This document shows, piece after piece, positions 24,662 through 36,394 of a stretch of 64,000 nt of DNA. Below the pieces are notes generated by a model that saw only the letters and a list, made by a program, of their open reading frames with translations, made no database searches and had not been told where the DNA came from. Position numbers and translations under genes: made by a program. The stretch's first letter is position 1, and the number at the start of each line of letters is the position of its first letter. The DNA comes from Struthio camelus (taxonomy: Eukaryota > Chordata > Aves > Struthioniformes > Struthionidae), in NCBI RefSeq assembly GCF_040807025.1, contig NC_090956.1, positions 6,126,517 to 6,190,516 of the forward strand, read 5' to 3'.

Positions 24662-24706
24662 ATGCCAGGATCGCTGAGCGCAGCCCGGCAGGCACTGCCG
24701 CGTTAG
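24662..24706 (+). CDS. Upstream ORF in receptor 5' UTR (14 codons)
   Basis: An ATG with A at -3 opens a 14-codon frame that stops at TAG, 27 bases before the receptor start codon, inside the same predicted exon. Because the upstream start has good context, it could reduce or regulate translation of the receptor. It is out of frame with the receptor. That it is translated is inference. Confidence 0.4.
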   Translation: MPGSLSAARQALPR

Positions 24707-24733
24707 CCCGGCGGCGCCTGGCGAGGCTCAGCC

Positions 24734-26062
24734 ATGAATTCCTCCCTCCCCACCCCGCGGGTCTCCTACAGCCTGTTGCAGCTCTGGCAGGAGGAGAACC
24801 AGACCCAAGGCAGGCTCTGGAATGGGAGCCAGGAGCTGGGATGGGAAGAGCTGGAGAAGATGCTCTTCCTCTTTGCAAAGGAGCCCATTACCATCAGCCT
24901 CACTGCAATGTACCTGGTGTCCTTTGTGGTGGGCTTGGTGGGCAACGTCATGTCCATCAGGGTGCTCACCCGGAAGCGTCGGAGCCGGGTGTCCAGTCTG
25001 AGTGCCACCCGCAGCCTTTTGATCAACCTGGCGGTATGTGACCTCATGGTGGTGTGCATCTGTATGCCCATCACTGTGGGCAACCTCATCTACAAAGCCC
25101 GGGTCTATGGGGACTTCCTGTGCCGGGCAGTGCCCTTCATCCAAGCTGTCTCAGTCTCTGCCAGCGTCCTCAGCCTGACAGTCATCAGTGTGAACCGTTA
25201 CTACAGTGTGCACAACCCGCTCAATGCCCGATCTTTCTTCACCCAGCGGAGGATCCTCAGCACCATCCTGGTGGTGTGGTTGCTGTCCTCTGGGATATGC
25301 ATGCCCCTCATTTTCATGAACAGAAGGGAAGAGATTGGGGTGGTGGAGGGCTTGCCCCTGGTGTTCCCCATCTGCAGGGAAATTTGGCCTCAGGAGAGGC
25401 TCAAGCAAGCTTACAACTTTCTGCTCTTCTGTGCTCTCTACTGCTTGCCCGTCCTCTTCAACATGGTCATCTGCTTCCTCACAGTGCGCCGACTGTGGAG
25501 CCGCAGCAGCCAGCTGAAAGAGAGCAGTGCCTTGAATCGGTCTCTGCCAGTCTCCAGGCTGAAGATTCGGAGGAAGGTAGCCCAGATGGTCATTGCCCTG
25601 GTCCTGCTGTTTGCAATCTCCTGGCTGCCCGTCTACCTGATGGACATCTGGATTGACTTCAACATCCCCAAGACTTTGCAGGATGTATCTCCTTCTCCCT
25701 GGATCCTGCAGCTCAGACCTTTTGCCCAATGGCTTGGCCTCACCAATTCCAGCCTCAACCCTATATGCTATTGCTTTGTTGGGAACCTCTACAGGTCAGC
25801 CAAGGAAATGAAGAGCAAATACCACCAAAGGATGGTTTCTCTCTTTAACTTCTCTCTGTCCGAAGGGACATCCCGCTCCTCAGTCCCAGAGCTGCTCTCT
25901 TACCGGAGTTCAATGGAGCCTGAAGAGAAAGGACACGTCACCACCCCTGCAATGGGCAGGAGATTTCCAGGGGAATGTGACAGTAAGAACAAGCATGGAA
26001 GCTTCAATTCCTGCCAGCATCCACCTCCGAGCACTGTCTCTAGTGAGAACACTTCCTTATAA
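24734..26062 (+). CDS. Class A (rhodopsin-like) peptide-type GPCR, unassigned
   Basis: A 442-residue seven-helix receptor in one exon. Helices lie near residues 52-78, 94-118, 127-158, 173-196, 226-252, 281-305 and 326-349. Class A landmarks are present: GNV (70-72), LAxxD (99-103), Cys130 and Cys214 for the extracellular disulfide, WLP (297-299) in helix 6 and NPxxY (342-346) in helix 7. Helix 3 ends Asn-Arg-Tyr instead of Asp-Arg-Tyr. The extracellular N-terminus has N-glycosylation sites at Asn2, Asn22 and Asn30 and no obvious signal peptide. The C-tail is Ser-rich, without an obvious palmitoyl cysteine after helix 8. Helices 2-5 read most like the peptide receptors of the orexin, cholecystokinin, RFamide and neuropeptide FF group, but I cannot assign ligand or symbol. 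The start follows an acceptor and has G at -3. Confidence 0.93.
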   Translation: MNSSLPTPRVSYSLLQLWQEENQTQGRLWNGSQELGWEELEKMLFLFAKEPITISLTAMYLVSFVVGLVGNVMSIRVLTRKRRSRVSSLSATRSLLINLAVCDLMVVCICMPITVGNLIYKARVYGDFLCRAVPFIQAVSVSASVLSLTVISVNRYYSVHNPLNARSFFTQRRILSTILVVWLLSSGICMPLIFMNRREEIGVVEGLPLVFPICREIWPQERLKQAYNFLLFCALYCLPVLFNMVICFLTVRRLWSRSSQLKESSALNRSLPVSRLKIRRKVAQMVIALVLLFAISWLPVYLMDIWIDFNIPKTLQDVSPSPWILQLRPFAQWLGLTNSSLNPICYCFVGNLYRSAKEMKSKYHQRMVSLFNFSLSEGTSRSSVPELLSYRSSMEPEEKGHVTTPAMGRRFPGECDSKNKHGSFNSCQHPPPSTVSSENTSL

Positions 26063-26530
26063 TTCTGTTCAGGAAGGGCCTCTCATGCCATCATCTGCAT
26101 TTCATAACTTTTTAGATGTCTTTCTGAACCACATATTTTAATTACGGAGAAAATCTTACTTCTAATTGCTTCCACCACCAGTTCAAAAACACAGAGACAG
26201 GGGAAAACAAGAAGGAAAAATACTGAGAAAAATATGACATATTTTAACTCACATCAAGTTTTAAGACAAATGATTTCTACTGGGGACAGCTAGATATAAC
26301 CTGTTGCCCTGTCAACACTCACATAATTAGATAGATAAACATCCCCAAAATGGTCTCCCCCCTGCAGCTCCATCTCTGAATGCTACAGCAAGAGATGCAA
26401 TTTGGATACAGCAGTGATTTGACTGCTTGCTGCTGTTCACCCTGTGCTGATAAAGTCCGGCTGGAACAGGCACTCTCTGCTGCAAATACATCAATTGCAG
26501 TTGCAAGCAATAAAGGAATGCTAGGAACAT
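26063..26530 (+). other. Receptor gene 3' UTR (probable)
   Basis: The non-coding DNA after the stop reaches the first AATAAA at 26509-26514. A second hexamer lies at 26641-26646. The sequence turns AT-rich immediately after the coding region, in contrast to the GC-rich coding exon. The true 3' end is not determined. Confidence 0.5.
26509..26514 (+). terminator. Candidate polyadenylation signal of the receptor gene
   Basis: AATAAA, about 450 bases beyond the stop codon. An alternative hexamer lies 132 bases further on (26641-26646). Confidence 0.45.
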
Positions 26531-29500
26531 AAAACATAACTAGGAACATAGTATCGTAAAAATAGTATTAGTGGAGAATTTCATACACTTGACCACTTGA
26601 GATTTCATTGTCTGATTGTATTGTTCCGCTCCCCCATGCAAATAAATCCTACTGAGGTGATGAGACAGTGCCAGAAGTACTAAGGCAACCATCACTGTTC
26701 CACAGTTGGGAATTTAGAAGGGATAACGTGGCCTTAGAGGCAAGCTGGGAAATGCAATAGGAAAATATGCTTTGGGCATCAGCTGTCTTTCTTACAGCTA
26801 TGTTCTTGTAGGTGTAGTGGAAAGAACCGGGCTTCTATTGACATGATTTGCACCTGAAAACCAGCTCTTTTTCGGCTGTGTCTGCACCAAACAAAGTCAA
26901 TGGCACGTGAAAATAAAAATAGAAAGTGTTTTATAGCTAATAAAATCAGAATCAAATAATGCAATGCTATTTGCCTGGGAAAGAGAATTAAAGTGCTTTC
27001 TTTTCTCAAGGATCAAAAGTAGGTTAAAACCTATTTTTTCCATCACCACTTTTAAAAGAGGCTTTGATAAATAAATTGTATATTTTTATTACATTAGCAT
27101 CGAAAGCTTGAGATCCTATTGCACCGAGTACGGGATATGTATTCATAATGAAAGAAAACCTTCCCCCTAAAGATCTTGCAGTCAAAACACACTAGACCAG
27201 GCAACAGGTGGGAGGAAAAAAATACAACAAAACCCCTCCAAAATGGAAATAAACTATATATCAGCCCCTACTCTGTGCCTGTCCAGTGCCGACTGTGATG
27301 GGGATGCACACTGTCTCTTGCCTCCCGATGCTACCAGAATACTCCGTGCTGTGGCTCCTTCTCTATCGGAGCTTGGCACAGCGGGGCTCTCCTCTTACTA
27401 AGCGGCAGAATGAAAGCAGCAGCCTTCCTGGCAAAGGATTTTGCATTTAATGGAACTCAGACTTTTGAAGACTGGGGGCGTTTTTATTAGTGAACAACAG
27501 AATGATGTTCTAGGAAGTCTAAGTTTCAAATAATATCTGCCTGACTTCTAGGGAGCCTTTTGCTCATAAAAACAGAGACCAAAAATAGCCATTCAGCCCA
27601 GCAGCATTTCCACCTTTTTAATGATGGTTAAATAACATTTTCTGTTACTAATGCTGTCCTCAGAAAACAAAGGATTCCTTTGTAACAGGCACTTCTATCC
27701 ACAATCTGTATTCTCTTTTTGGGTTGAACAAGAAAGAAATTACAATTAACCAGACTTACTTCAGGTGACAAGTGTTTTTTGTGTGTTCTGGGACTTGAGA
27801 ACAAGGACATCTGCATTTCCGCAGGTTATATGTGATAAGGAGTGTACCTACTGCTTGCTCTTTTAGTACCCTGCAGAGAAAAGCCTGAGAAGATTTTATT
27901 TCCTCTTTCAAGGCACATTTTTTAGGGCTGGAAAAATGTGCCAGGCTGAGGAGCATTAAAAGCTTGTTCCAAACGCCCGCTGACTCCAGGTCCTGGAAAC
28001 AGATGTCCTCCACCCACAGACCAGACGCGACACAATATTGAAACTTCCCTATGTTGCCCTGACCAATGTATCTAATCCTGCCCTGAATTAGCTGTGCACA
28101 GGCAACGAAAGGAGCATAGGAAGGCCAGACCAGCTCCATCCCATGTGGCAGCCCAGCTCTGAAAACGGCCAGGATCAAATGACGCAAGAAATCCACATTT
28201 ATGACATTTCCCAGAGGAGAAATTTTGCTTGGGTCATACCCACATCTCTATACCCTCCATGGAGAGAGAAAAAGAAAAGGGAGTGTAGGTTCTCCTGAAT
28301 GTGACTGTCTTTCCTTCCTGATATCAATATGCTCGCCTTTCTCCAGCCCTACCGAGTTCTTGACCTCCAAAACTGTGCCAAATGCCACTTCTACCGGGAA
28401 GGTCATTTCCTTTTCACACTTTTAACATGTATTGCTTTTCAACTTCATTCAGTGTTCCTGTTTTCCTATAATAAAGTTGAATTGCTCAGTTTAACTTCTC
28501 TATGTCTACCTCAGTCACTTTCTCCCTCTCCCCTTAAGCTCTAACTGCTTCTCTAGGATTTCTATAGAGAAATCTCTTTATGTCTCTTACCGTTACCACT
28601 ATTTGTCTGTGAATTCCCCTTACTCTAACTACTCATTCATGTCTTCACTCCTCTGCTGAAAATCCCCTCCTGCCCTGCTGTTTTGAATGGTTTCTTTTGT
28701 GCCAGAGACACCTGTTTGCTATGGAGAGCACTGATTTATTTTGCACAATTTTCCCAACAGCTGCCAGGTAGTAATGAATTTTGGGCACTATCACCCAAGG
28801 GTAAATTAGAAGCAGTGACGTCAGTACGAAAGCTACCGCATCCCGTGAGCCACCCAGTCTCTGGTGGTGATTTTATTAACCTGAACAGGTCTGTGTAGCT
28901 CAGCACTGCTTGTGTGACTCACGCCTGCTCAGATCAAGGCAAAAACCTCTGCATTGTGGAAAATGGCTTTCCCCCGACTCCCTTCTCATAAGACATCGCA
29001 TTATATTTATGTCTGGTAAGGTATGGGAGGGTCCTCCAGACCACACAAGCTCCTTGTTTCAGATGTTAGACACTTTGATAGGCATGCCTGGGACCGTAAC
29101 ACTTCTGACCCTTCAAGGAATCAGGAGCAGACGCAGCTCTGGGTAGTGAACGCAGACGATTTTCTCAGAGGAATTCCAGCTAAAAATCTCACACGTGGTG
29201 CTTACTTGAGGAAACGTATTTCTCTGCAAATGTGCACAGACAGACTGGAAACAATGTCTTTGTGATATACTGGGATCTCTTCTGAGGAAAGTCCTACACA
29301 GTCTCAAAGAAATGCCAACATTTCTAGATCTTCCTGGGACAATGCAGCCTACCCGTGGCTACTGAATTTTTAATAGGAAAACAAACATGCAGTGAACAAA
29401 TACCATAGGTCTGCAATCTGTGTTTCTTAATGTCTTCAGCTGCCCTGGCTGGCTTCCCCCAGAACAGCAAGCGCAAGCCACAGTGGCCTAGAAGCAACAT

Positions 29501-32500
29501 GGTTTTGCTAGTCCTGAAGTGCAGACATCTTGATGAACCCAAACATTTTTGCCCTGATCCATAATGACAACAGGAAAGTGCGAATCTGAGGTTCTTGGCT
29601 GAAAACAAGCCCAGCATCCACAACAGAGCAATGCTTTTCTGTGCCTCTTTGGAGCCCAGAAACTGCCTCACAAACGTGGATGGCACTAGCAGAGCACTCC
29701 CAGATGTGCATGTATGTGTCCATATTTGGGGATGAAACACTCAAGGACACACGTTCATGTTTATTTGGAAAGACTTTAATGTCCTGTCACATCACATAGC
29801 CATATCCCAGAACACAGAATTACTGAAAAGGGCTTTGTGAAAGGAAACGTTTACTGAACTATCCTAGGACCAGAATTACTGTTTCCATAAGCAACAGAAG
29901 ATCGAGTATGTCTTGAGGACAATTTCTTTCCAGAAGCAATGCTGGTAGCGTGTCTCCGTCCCGCTCTTACCCCCGTAGGTCCATCTTCTCTGCTTTGCCA
30001 TTTGAATCAGTACAGGCAAATACACTACCAAAAGAGCACGTGTAAACAGCTTTACCTGAATCCCTGTGCTACTCTAAGGATTTATAGTTGCTGTTCAGTA
30101 ATGCACTCTGGGAATATCCCATGGTCTGTTCTCGTACAGTGAGCATATCTCAAAGATGCTATGGATTTATTTTCCATCTGTGAAGCACTGGAGAGACAAG
30201 AAGAGATTATCTTTCATACAAGGTATCGTAGAGGTACGTACAATCATGACTGGTACATAGCACTCATGTGGAGAATGATGAATCACTGTTTCTTATAATC
30301 AAGTACTCAGGAGAAGCCAACAAACTGTTTAGACAGTGTGTGTGCGGGCAAGAAACAGTGTGTGCAGCAGCTGGAGCTCACTGTTGGAGGTTATGAGAGC
30401 TGGAAAAAAGGGCTCAAGGGGAGATCAGGCAGGACATGGCAGAAAGAGGTGTCAAGGGCTGTGAAAAACAACGATGCCACTCCTGGCTTAGGGGGGGCTG
30501 GGTACTTAACCTATAATATCCACTCTTACTCCTTCCCAAGACTTATGCTACTGGCCACCATCTGAAGTAGGATACTGGGCTGAACACGCCCATGGTCTGT
30601 TCAGTACAGTTGTTCTTACCTACTCGTGAAAAAAAAAAAATAAAAAAACAATTCCTCACTAGTCCGAGTCTTGGTTTAAAGAGCAGAGGGAGAGGATTTC
30701 CGACCCGGCACAATTTGATCAACGGTAAAACATTATGGGACACAGTCATCTGGAGGCAGGACATGTTAATGCTGACCTAGCACAGACTGAGAAATGGTCA
30801 CTCAGTCCCTTGCAGGGCAAATGCCTGAGGAATCCCAGCTGACAGTGCTTGGTGCCTATTCTAGTACAACAAAATAGTAAAAGACAGATCTTTCCTTCTT
30901 TTAATACTCTTTAGCACTCTCAGTGGGTCAGCACCTTCGCTGCAACAATCACAGAAAGCGCTTCAGAAAGACGGATCTCCTCCAAAGGGAAATTCCTGCA
31001 TGTTTTTTACATGTTATACTTATTGCTGCTGGGGGACCCAAAATAGGATGGAAGATGTCTGGTGAGTTATCTGCATCACTAACAGCCCAGAGCACCATTC
31101 CTGTGTCTCTTCCCACACTTCCCTCTCCAAAGCCCATCCTGTATACAAACACTTGAACTGTCCTAACTCGAAATAATGAAATCATCGGGGAAAGCAATAG
31201 CGCAGGAGTTGTTCGAGTTGCATTATGATGTCCCTGTTTTAAGGGATCAAAGAACTAGCAGCATGAATTTTCTAGGAAGAATCAGTGTGGTTGAGTTTAC
31301 CTGCATGATTATAACCATCATGAAAATAAATGACTGGAGGCTACTAGAAGAGCAAACAAAACAGCACCCATGAGCAGGTACAACCAAAGAGGTTCCTAGA
31401 GCCCTTCAGGAACAAGCCAGTACCCAGGAACATGCTGCATGCCTGGCAGACATGTGGATTGCATAGGACTTTCCTAAATTTTCCAGGAGTGAGTGACTTC
31501 TGGTCAGCTCAGCCCCAGGGGCACAGGAATGGCATTCATTTTTCTCTGCCTGCTACACCTCTTTAGGCAAACAAGCAATATTCCAGCGTGGAAGCACTGG
31601 TTTGAGCTACCTGCTGACCAGAGGCTTCCCAAAGGGTAACTGCACCCGGTGTCTCATCTCACCTGGAAAGCAGGCCCTACATTTGGTGAGCCCTGCAGTA
31701 ACTAAGCAGTCATCAGTGAAACACCGTAATGAAAAAGGCACCCAGGAAAAGAGCTTGGGAGGGACTTTGAGAGATCCGTGTGTGGTGCTAGGGAAATTCT
31801 TAACAAAGTCCGAGGAGTTGGCACAACTCTCCTGTGAAGTTAAGACACGCTCCTGACACCAGCAACAGCCCATCTTTGCTGCCATCCTGCAAGGGCTGCT
31901 CCTGAACCGCTCAGACCACATCCTCCCGATCGCCCCACAGGGCTGCTGGCCTGATGCAAGGATTCAGCTCTTAGCTTGAACCAGCTAGGAAAGCCTGACC
32001 TGGGGCAGAGGGGCAGCTGCCTTAGGGCAAGTGCCTTATCTGGAGAGGGAAGGAATGGTGCTGGCGATCTTACAGGGTTACTGCTCGCTAAAGAGCCTGA
32101 GGTAGTTATATGCATATATATATTTTTTTCAATTAAAATTATACTTTATAAACAAACAAACAATTTCAACTACAGAAATAAATTTGGCACTTGCAGAGAA
32201 CATCTTTGATTTAGATTCCACACTTGGAAAGTCTTTCTGTTTGCCGTCTCTTCCCGATTGCAAGAAGCCCCCTGAAGAAATCAGGGCCTGGAGCACATAG
32301 GTAAAGAGGTGGCTTAGGACCGCCAAAGCAGAGGGCAGTGATCACTTGTAATTATTCTCACTGCACTGAGAAGGGGGGCACGCTCATAGAGCTACAGTAT
32401 AACCTTTGATTTCAAATGTTTTCTATGCTCAACCTTTTCCTCTTACCTAGTTGCATCCTAAGACAACTGGTTCATGTTGCAAAACAGAGGAAGAAATATC

Positions 32501-34024
32501 TGAGGGAGACTGTATTTGAAAGAAATACATGTGAAATATTTTGGCACCTGAGCTTTTTAGAGATCAAGGAACAGATAGTTTACCTCCATATGTCTTACCT
32601 CCGCCCTCTGGGTTTTTACGACAACAGGCAGATACTGTGGCATGCAAAATGCTTTGTGCAGTATAAGTTAGAATAGCCAAGCTTTAATCATTCCTTAATC
32701 AGACACGTGGTTTCTCCACCACAGTGCTGTGCCAGGCGCTCTGGGTCCAATTTGCAGAGACGGGAGCAGTCAGCACTTCTGCCGGTCCAGCTCACAACGT
32801 CCCATGGGCCTGCCTGCCTGCTCAGCAGCTCCTTCCCTACACCTGCAGCTGGCATTTCAGAGCCTGGTCAAGCAGAGGCTGTCAAGAGGTCCAGGTGACC
32901 TCCCAGCACTGAGACCCACCTCCTCATGGCTGCTGCTGCTGGCTCACTGCCCAGGCTGGCTCCCAGGCATCACACAGGCAGCTCAGCTTAGTGACCCACT
33001 GCATACGGCCAGGGGAGACTGCAGGCTGGGTAAACAGGACCAGCCATCATTTCTGATCGCTGCATCAAAGCAGAACCTGCAAGGTTCGGCCATCCCATGG
33101 CACTCTTTCAGAGAGGGTCTGTGAGCACTTACCAACCATGAATCGGTGATGCCCCACCCTCTCAAGGCTGCCTGCACAGAGCATGCTGTTACCCCAGGTG
33201 CCACATGATCTTCGCCTTTCTTCATTTTCCACTTGAGGCATTTTCACTCAGTCACCGCTTTCCTTGTCCCAGCTATTCACCAAGAGAATGTGGCTGCTGT
33301 GTTAAAGATCTGTATGAATGGGTCTTCAGGCAGATGTATCCCATTATCTGGTGCTCACAAGTCATGAGCTGTTATTTCTCAGTGCAGGGAAGGAAAACGT
33401 GGCAAAACATACAGGAAATTAACTGAAAGAAAGGAAAATCTAGACAGTGAAATGAAACCTCTCAAGGTAATTACTGGGGAAGAAATAGAACTGCCAAGCA
33501 TATTAAAGCTCTCACACACCTGCTAATCTGTTATGATAAAGATCTGGCCAGCTGAACTAATAAGGGTACTAAATCTGCAGCATACATTACCAGAGACAGC
33601 CTGAGGAGCTCATAAAGCTATGTGCCTGGAGGAGGACCATTTCCAGCATCAATATGCACGACCAGGTGAGCAGTACCTGATCCTGAGACATCAGCTAAGA
33701 TGTCGGTGTGAGTCAATTCCCTCTCTAATTGCCTCCACCTCTGTCTGAAGGTGGATGCCTGTCAGACTCCTTGCACTGATGGGCTGGGGGTGCCTCCCTG
33801 CCTTTCTTCTCATTTCTTGCAACAGCAAGTTTCATTGCTTTGTGATCTCTGCCTTGTACACATACAGAAATCTTCCTGGGCACAGAGCCTCCTTTGCATG
33901 GTGAGCCAGGAGGAGCTTGCACGGTCTTACAGATTCCCTGTCCATGCTGGTGTAGCACCACAACTCCAGCATCTGCCCTGGTAGGACAACATTTGCTCCC
34001 GCTCAGTTCAAGAAAACAAGGGTT

Positions 34025-34130
34025 GCTGCAACCAGGTCACACACAAAGTCTCTGGCAGAGCTGAAAATCGAACCCAGATTTCTTAAGTCTCCATCCAGCA
34101 CTTTAGCCTTTTAACACTGTTCTGCTCCTG
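34025..34130 (+). mobile_element. MIR-like (tRNA/CORE-SINE) relic
   Basis: The order of words matches the central-to-3' part of a MIR-type SINE in sense orientation: AGGTCACAC, then GGCAGAGCTG, ATCGAACCCAG, and a segment resembling the CCAGTGCTCTT and TAACCACT region. It is diverged and truncated, as expected for an element that spread before amniotes split. The identification is by eye. Confidence 0.6.
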
Positions 34131-36381
34131 GTGACCACGTAACACAGTTACATGGGAGAAAACAAAAAGTTCCTATGCAGCTTCACAGTGTAAGTCAGAA
34201 TTCAGAGCAGACTGACTCCTAAAGTCTCCATGAAGGCTGGGAAGATCTCTTTAAAATGCTAATGACATAATGAGGCCTCTGGCAAAAGTGCATCAAGAGG
34301 TAGATATGCAACGGGAAGAGAGAAGCAGCAAAAAGCCACCTTCTAAACACTTGCAGCAGGTGCAGAGTTGCCGTCTGTGCCTCTCCTGGTGTGAGCAGGA
34401 GTGGAAATAGGTCACACAGAAAGAGCAGTGGCGTAAAGTCCATGCAATCACCCTCTCATACAGGGGAGGAGGTATCTGTCTGGAAGTTGGGGATCTCCCC
34501 ACCAGGGAGCCTTGGCTGGATGTCTGGAGGAGGAACAGGTGGGACTCCAAGACTGTGCTCTCTCGCTGGTCATGGAGAAATCAGACTTGTTCTGAGTGCA
34601 GATCAAGTAATGATTTTTCTGAGCTCCGTCTCCAGCCTGGACAGCAGAGCGCATCCATATAGTGAAATGAAAGCATGACGAGGAGTTTGCGCGAAGACAT
34701 TTCTGATGACTTCTCTTCTGAGCAGTTCCTGAGTGCCTAAAGAGAGCAGAAGAGGCCGTGGGAAAGCTGGTTCCCTCCGTGCCAGCAGATCAAAATCACA
34801 TTTGTGACAGAAGAGTGTGCATATGGTATCTGATGCCTGAAAACTCACAGACCTTCCTTCTCTTTTACTCCTTCAACCGCAGCATTGACTTCAGCAGAGT
34901 CACTTCTGAGTTATGGCAGCATGAGATTAGAAAGAAGCTCACAGTGAAATACTCTCAAGGTGAGGCTGCTGTCACATCAGCTGCCATAAATCCATTGACT
35001 TAATAGATCTGCTCCTAATTTACCAGTCAAATCTGCATCTGGCACCAGAGGCTGAATACGAATGTGCCATTTTTGTGTAGTCAAATTTATATCTGAAATA
35101 AATACCACATTAGAGCTTCCCAAGAGGTTTGCACTGCAATGCCTTCATTCTGCTCCCTGCAGAAAGCTGGAATTCTCATTAGTGTTCTCAGGTAACCATC
35201 AAGTCTCAAGATCAGATGTTTCTCAACTATCCGCTTGTTTTACACATGCCCTCGGGACCTGACAGGAGCAACTGTATCTTTCAGGGAAACCTTCAGCAAC
35301 TTACTGCAAAAGGTATTAAACCTCCCTCCTGTGGCCTGGCATTTCCTCGGAACAATATAGTAACCTGATGAGGTAGTCTCTTGTAGTGAAAATTACAGTC
35401 ATAAAGAAGAAATAGGTTTTCTGCTATATGGGCTTTTGTTGTATACTTCAGGAATATATCCCAGCCAATAACAATGTTTGCATATCACGTTCGAAACAGC
35501 CTCATCCCTCCAAAACCCAGCGAATATCTGTGTGGCCACAGGCTGTGAAAGGAAGTTTGTGGCTTAACCAGTATCATGCCACACAGGACACGTGCTCTTC
35601 TGGACTGCAAGACAGGGGAACGGATCTATACAAACTTGCTTCCCTAGGGAAAAAACCTCTACAACCTGCAACCAGGTGTCTGCATCTACAGGCATGGTAG
35701 CGGGAAACTCTTTGCGCTCAAGTAAAGTAACAAAATTCTCTTCTTGATCTCGTCCTCTTACTTCCCTTCCTGAAGTTCAGGCAGGACAGCCCAGAAGCCA
35801 GAAAGCTACCATAATTGTCGTGGAAACAGTAAAGCTTTTCTCCAAGGTGCAGTGCCAGAACTGGACACCAGAACTAGCGACAGCAAACAAATCTCTCACT
35901 CCACTGAGCAATAAATGAAACCTGGGAAAATCAGGGGCAGTGATGGGCACAGGCAGAGTGGTGGCCACCAAGCAGCCCTTCTCCCTGCCCACTCTCCGGG
36001 TTTAGTTAGCTGCAAGGTTATAACACAACTGAATAGCAAGATCTTGAATTTCTTCTCTGCAGACTCAAAGCATTTCAGCAAAACAAAAAAAAAAACAGAG
36101 GAATTCACTGTGTAGTCTCATACTGTGAAAGTACAGCCGATAACCTATAGACTCTTTTCAGGTTTGCAATTGGAAGCGACTGGAGGAAGTTCTTCAGGGC
36201 ATGGAAAAATCATATTTCTCTCTGATCAAGGTCTATAACTTGCTCTATGGGAGCAGAGATGTGCTCTGCTGGCGAGAAGGATTCAAAAGGAGTGAGAAAG
36301 AAAACTAGTGTTTCATTTGCACTGATAGCCTGAGCATGATCGGTCAAGCAGCCTTTGGCCCATGGAGAATATTTTGACAGA

Positions 36382-36394
36382 TTTTTTTTTTTTT
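36382..36394 (+). repeat. Poly(T) run
   Basis: Thirteen consecutive T. No adjacent retroelement body was recognised on either side. Confidence 0.9.

Noticed and set aside
25054-25729. 200- and 192-codon frames on both strands
   Set aside because: Shadow frames of the GC-rich receptor coding exon.
27756-28196. 146-codon minus-strand open frame
   Set aside because: Reads somewhat protein-like but resembles no family I know and lacks gene signals.
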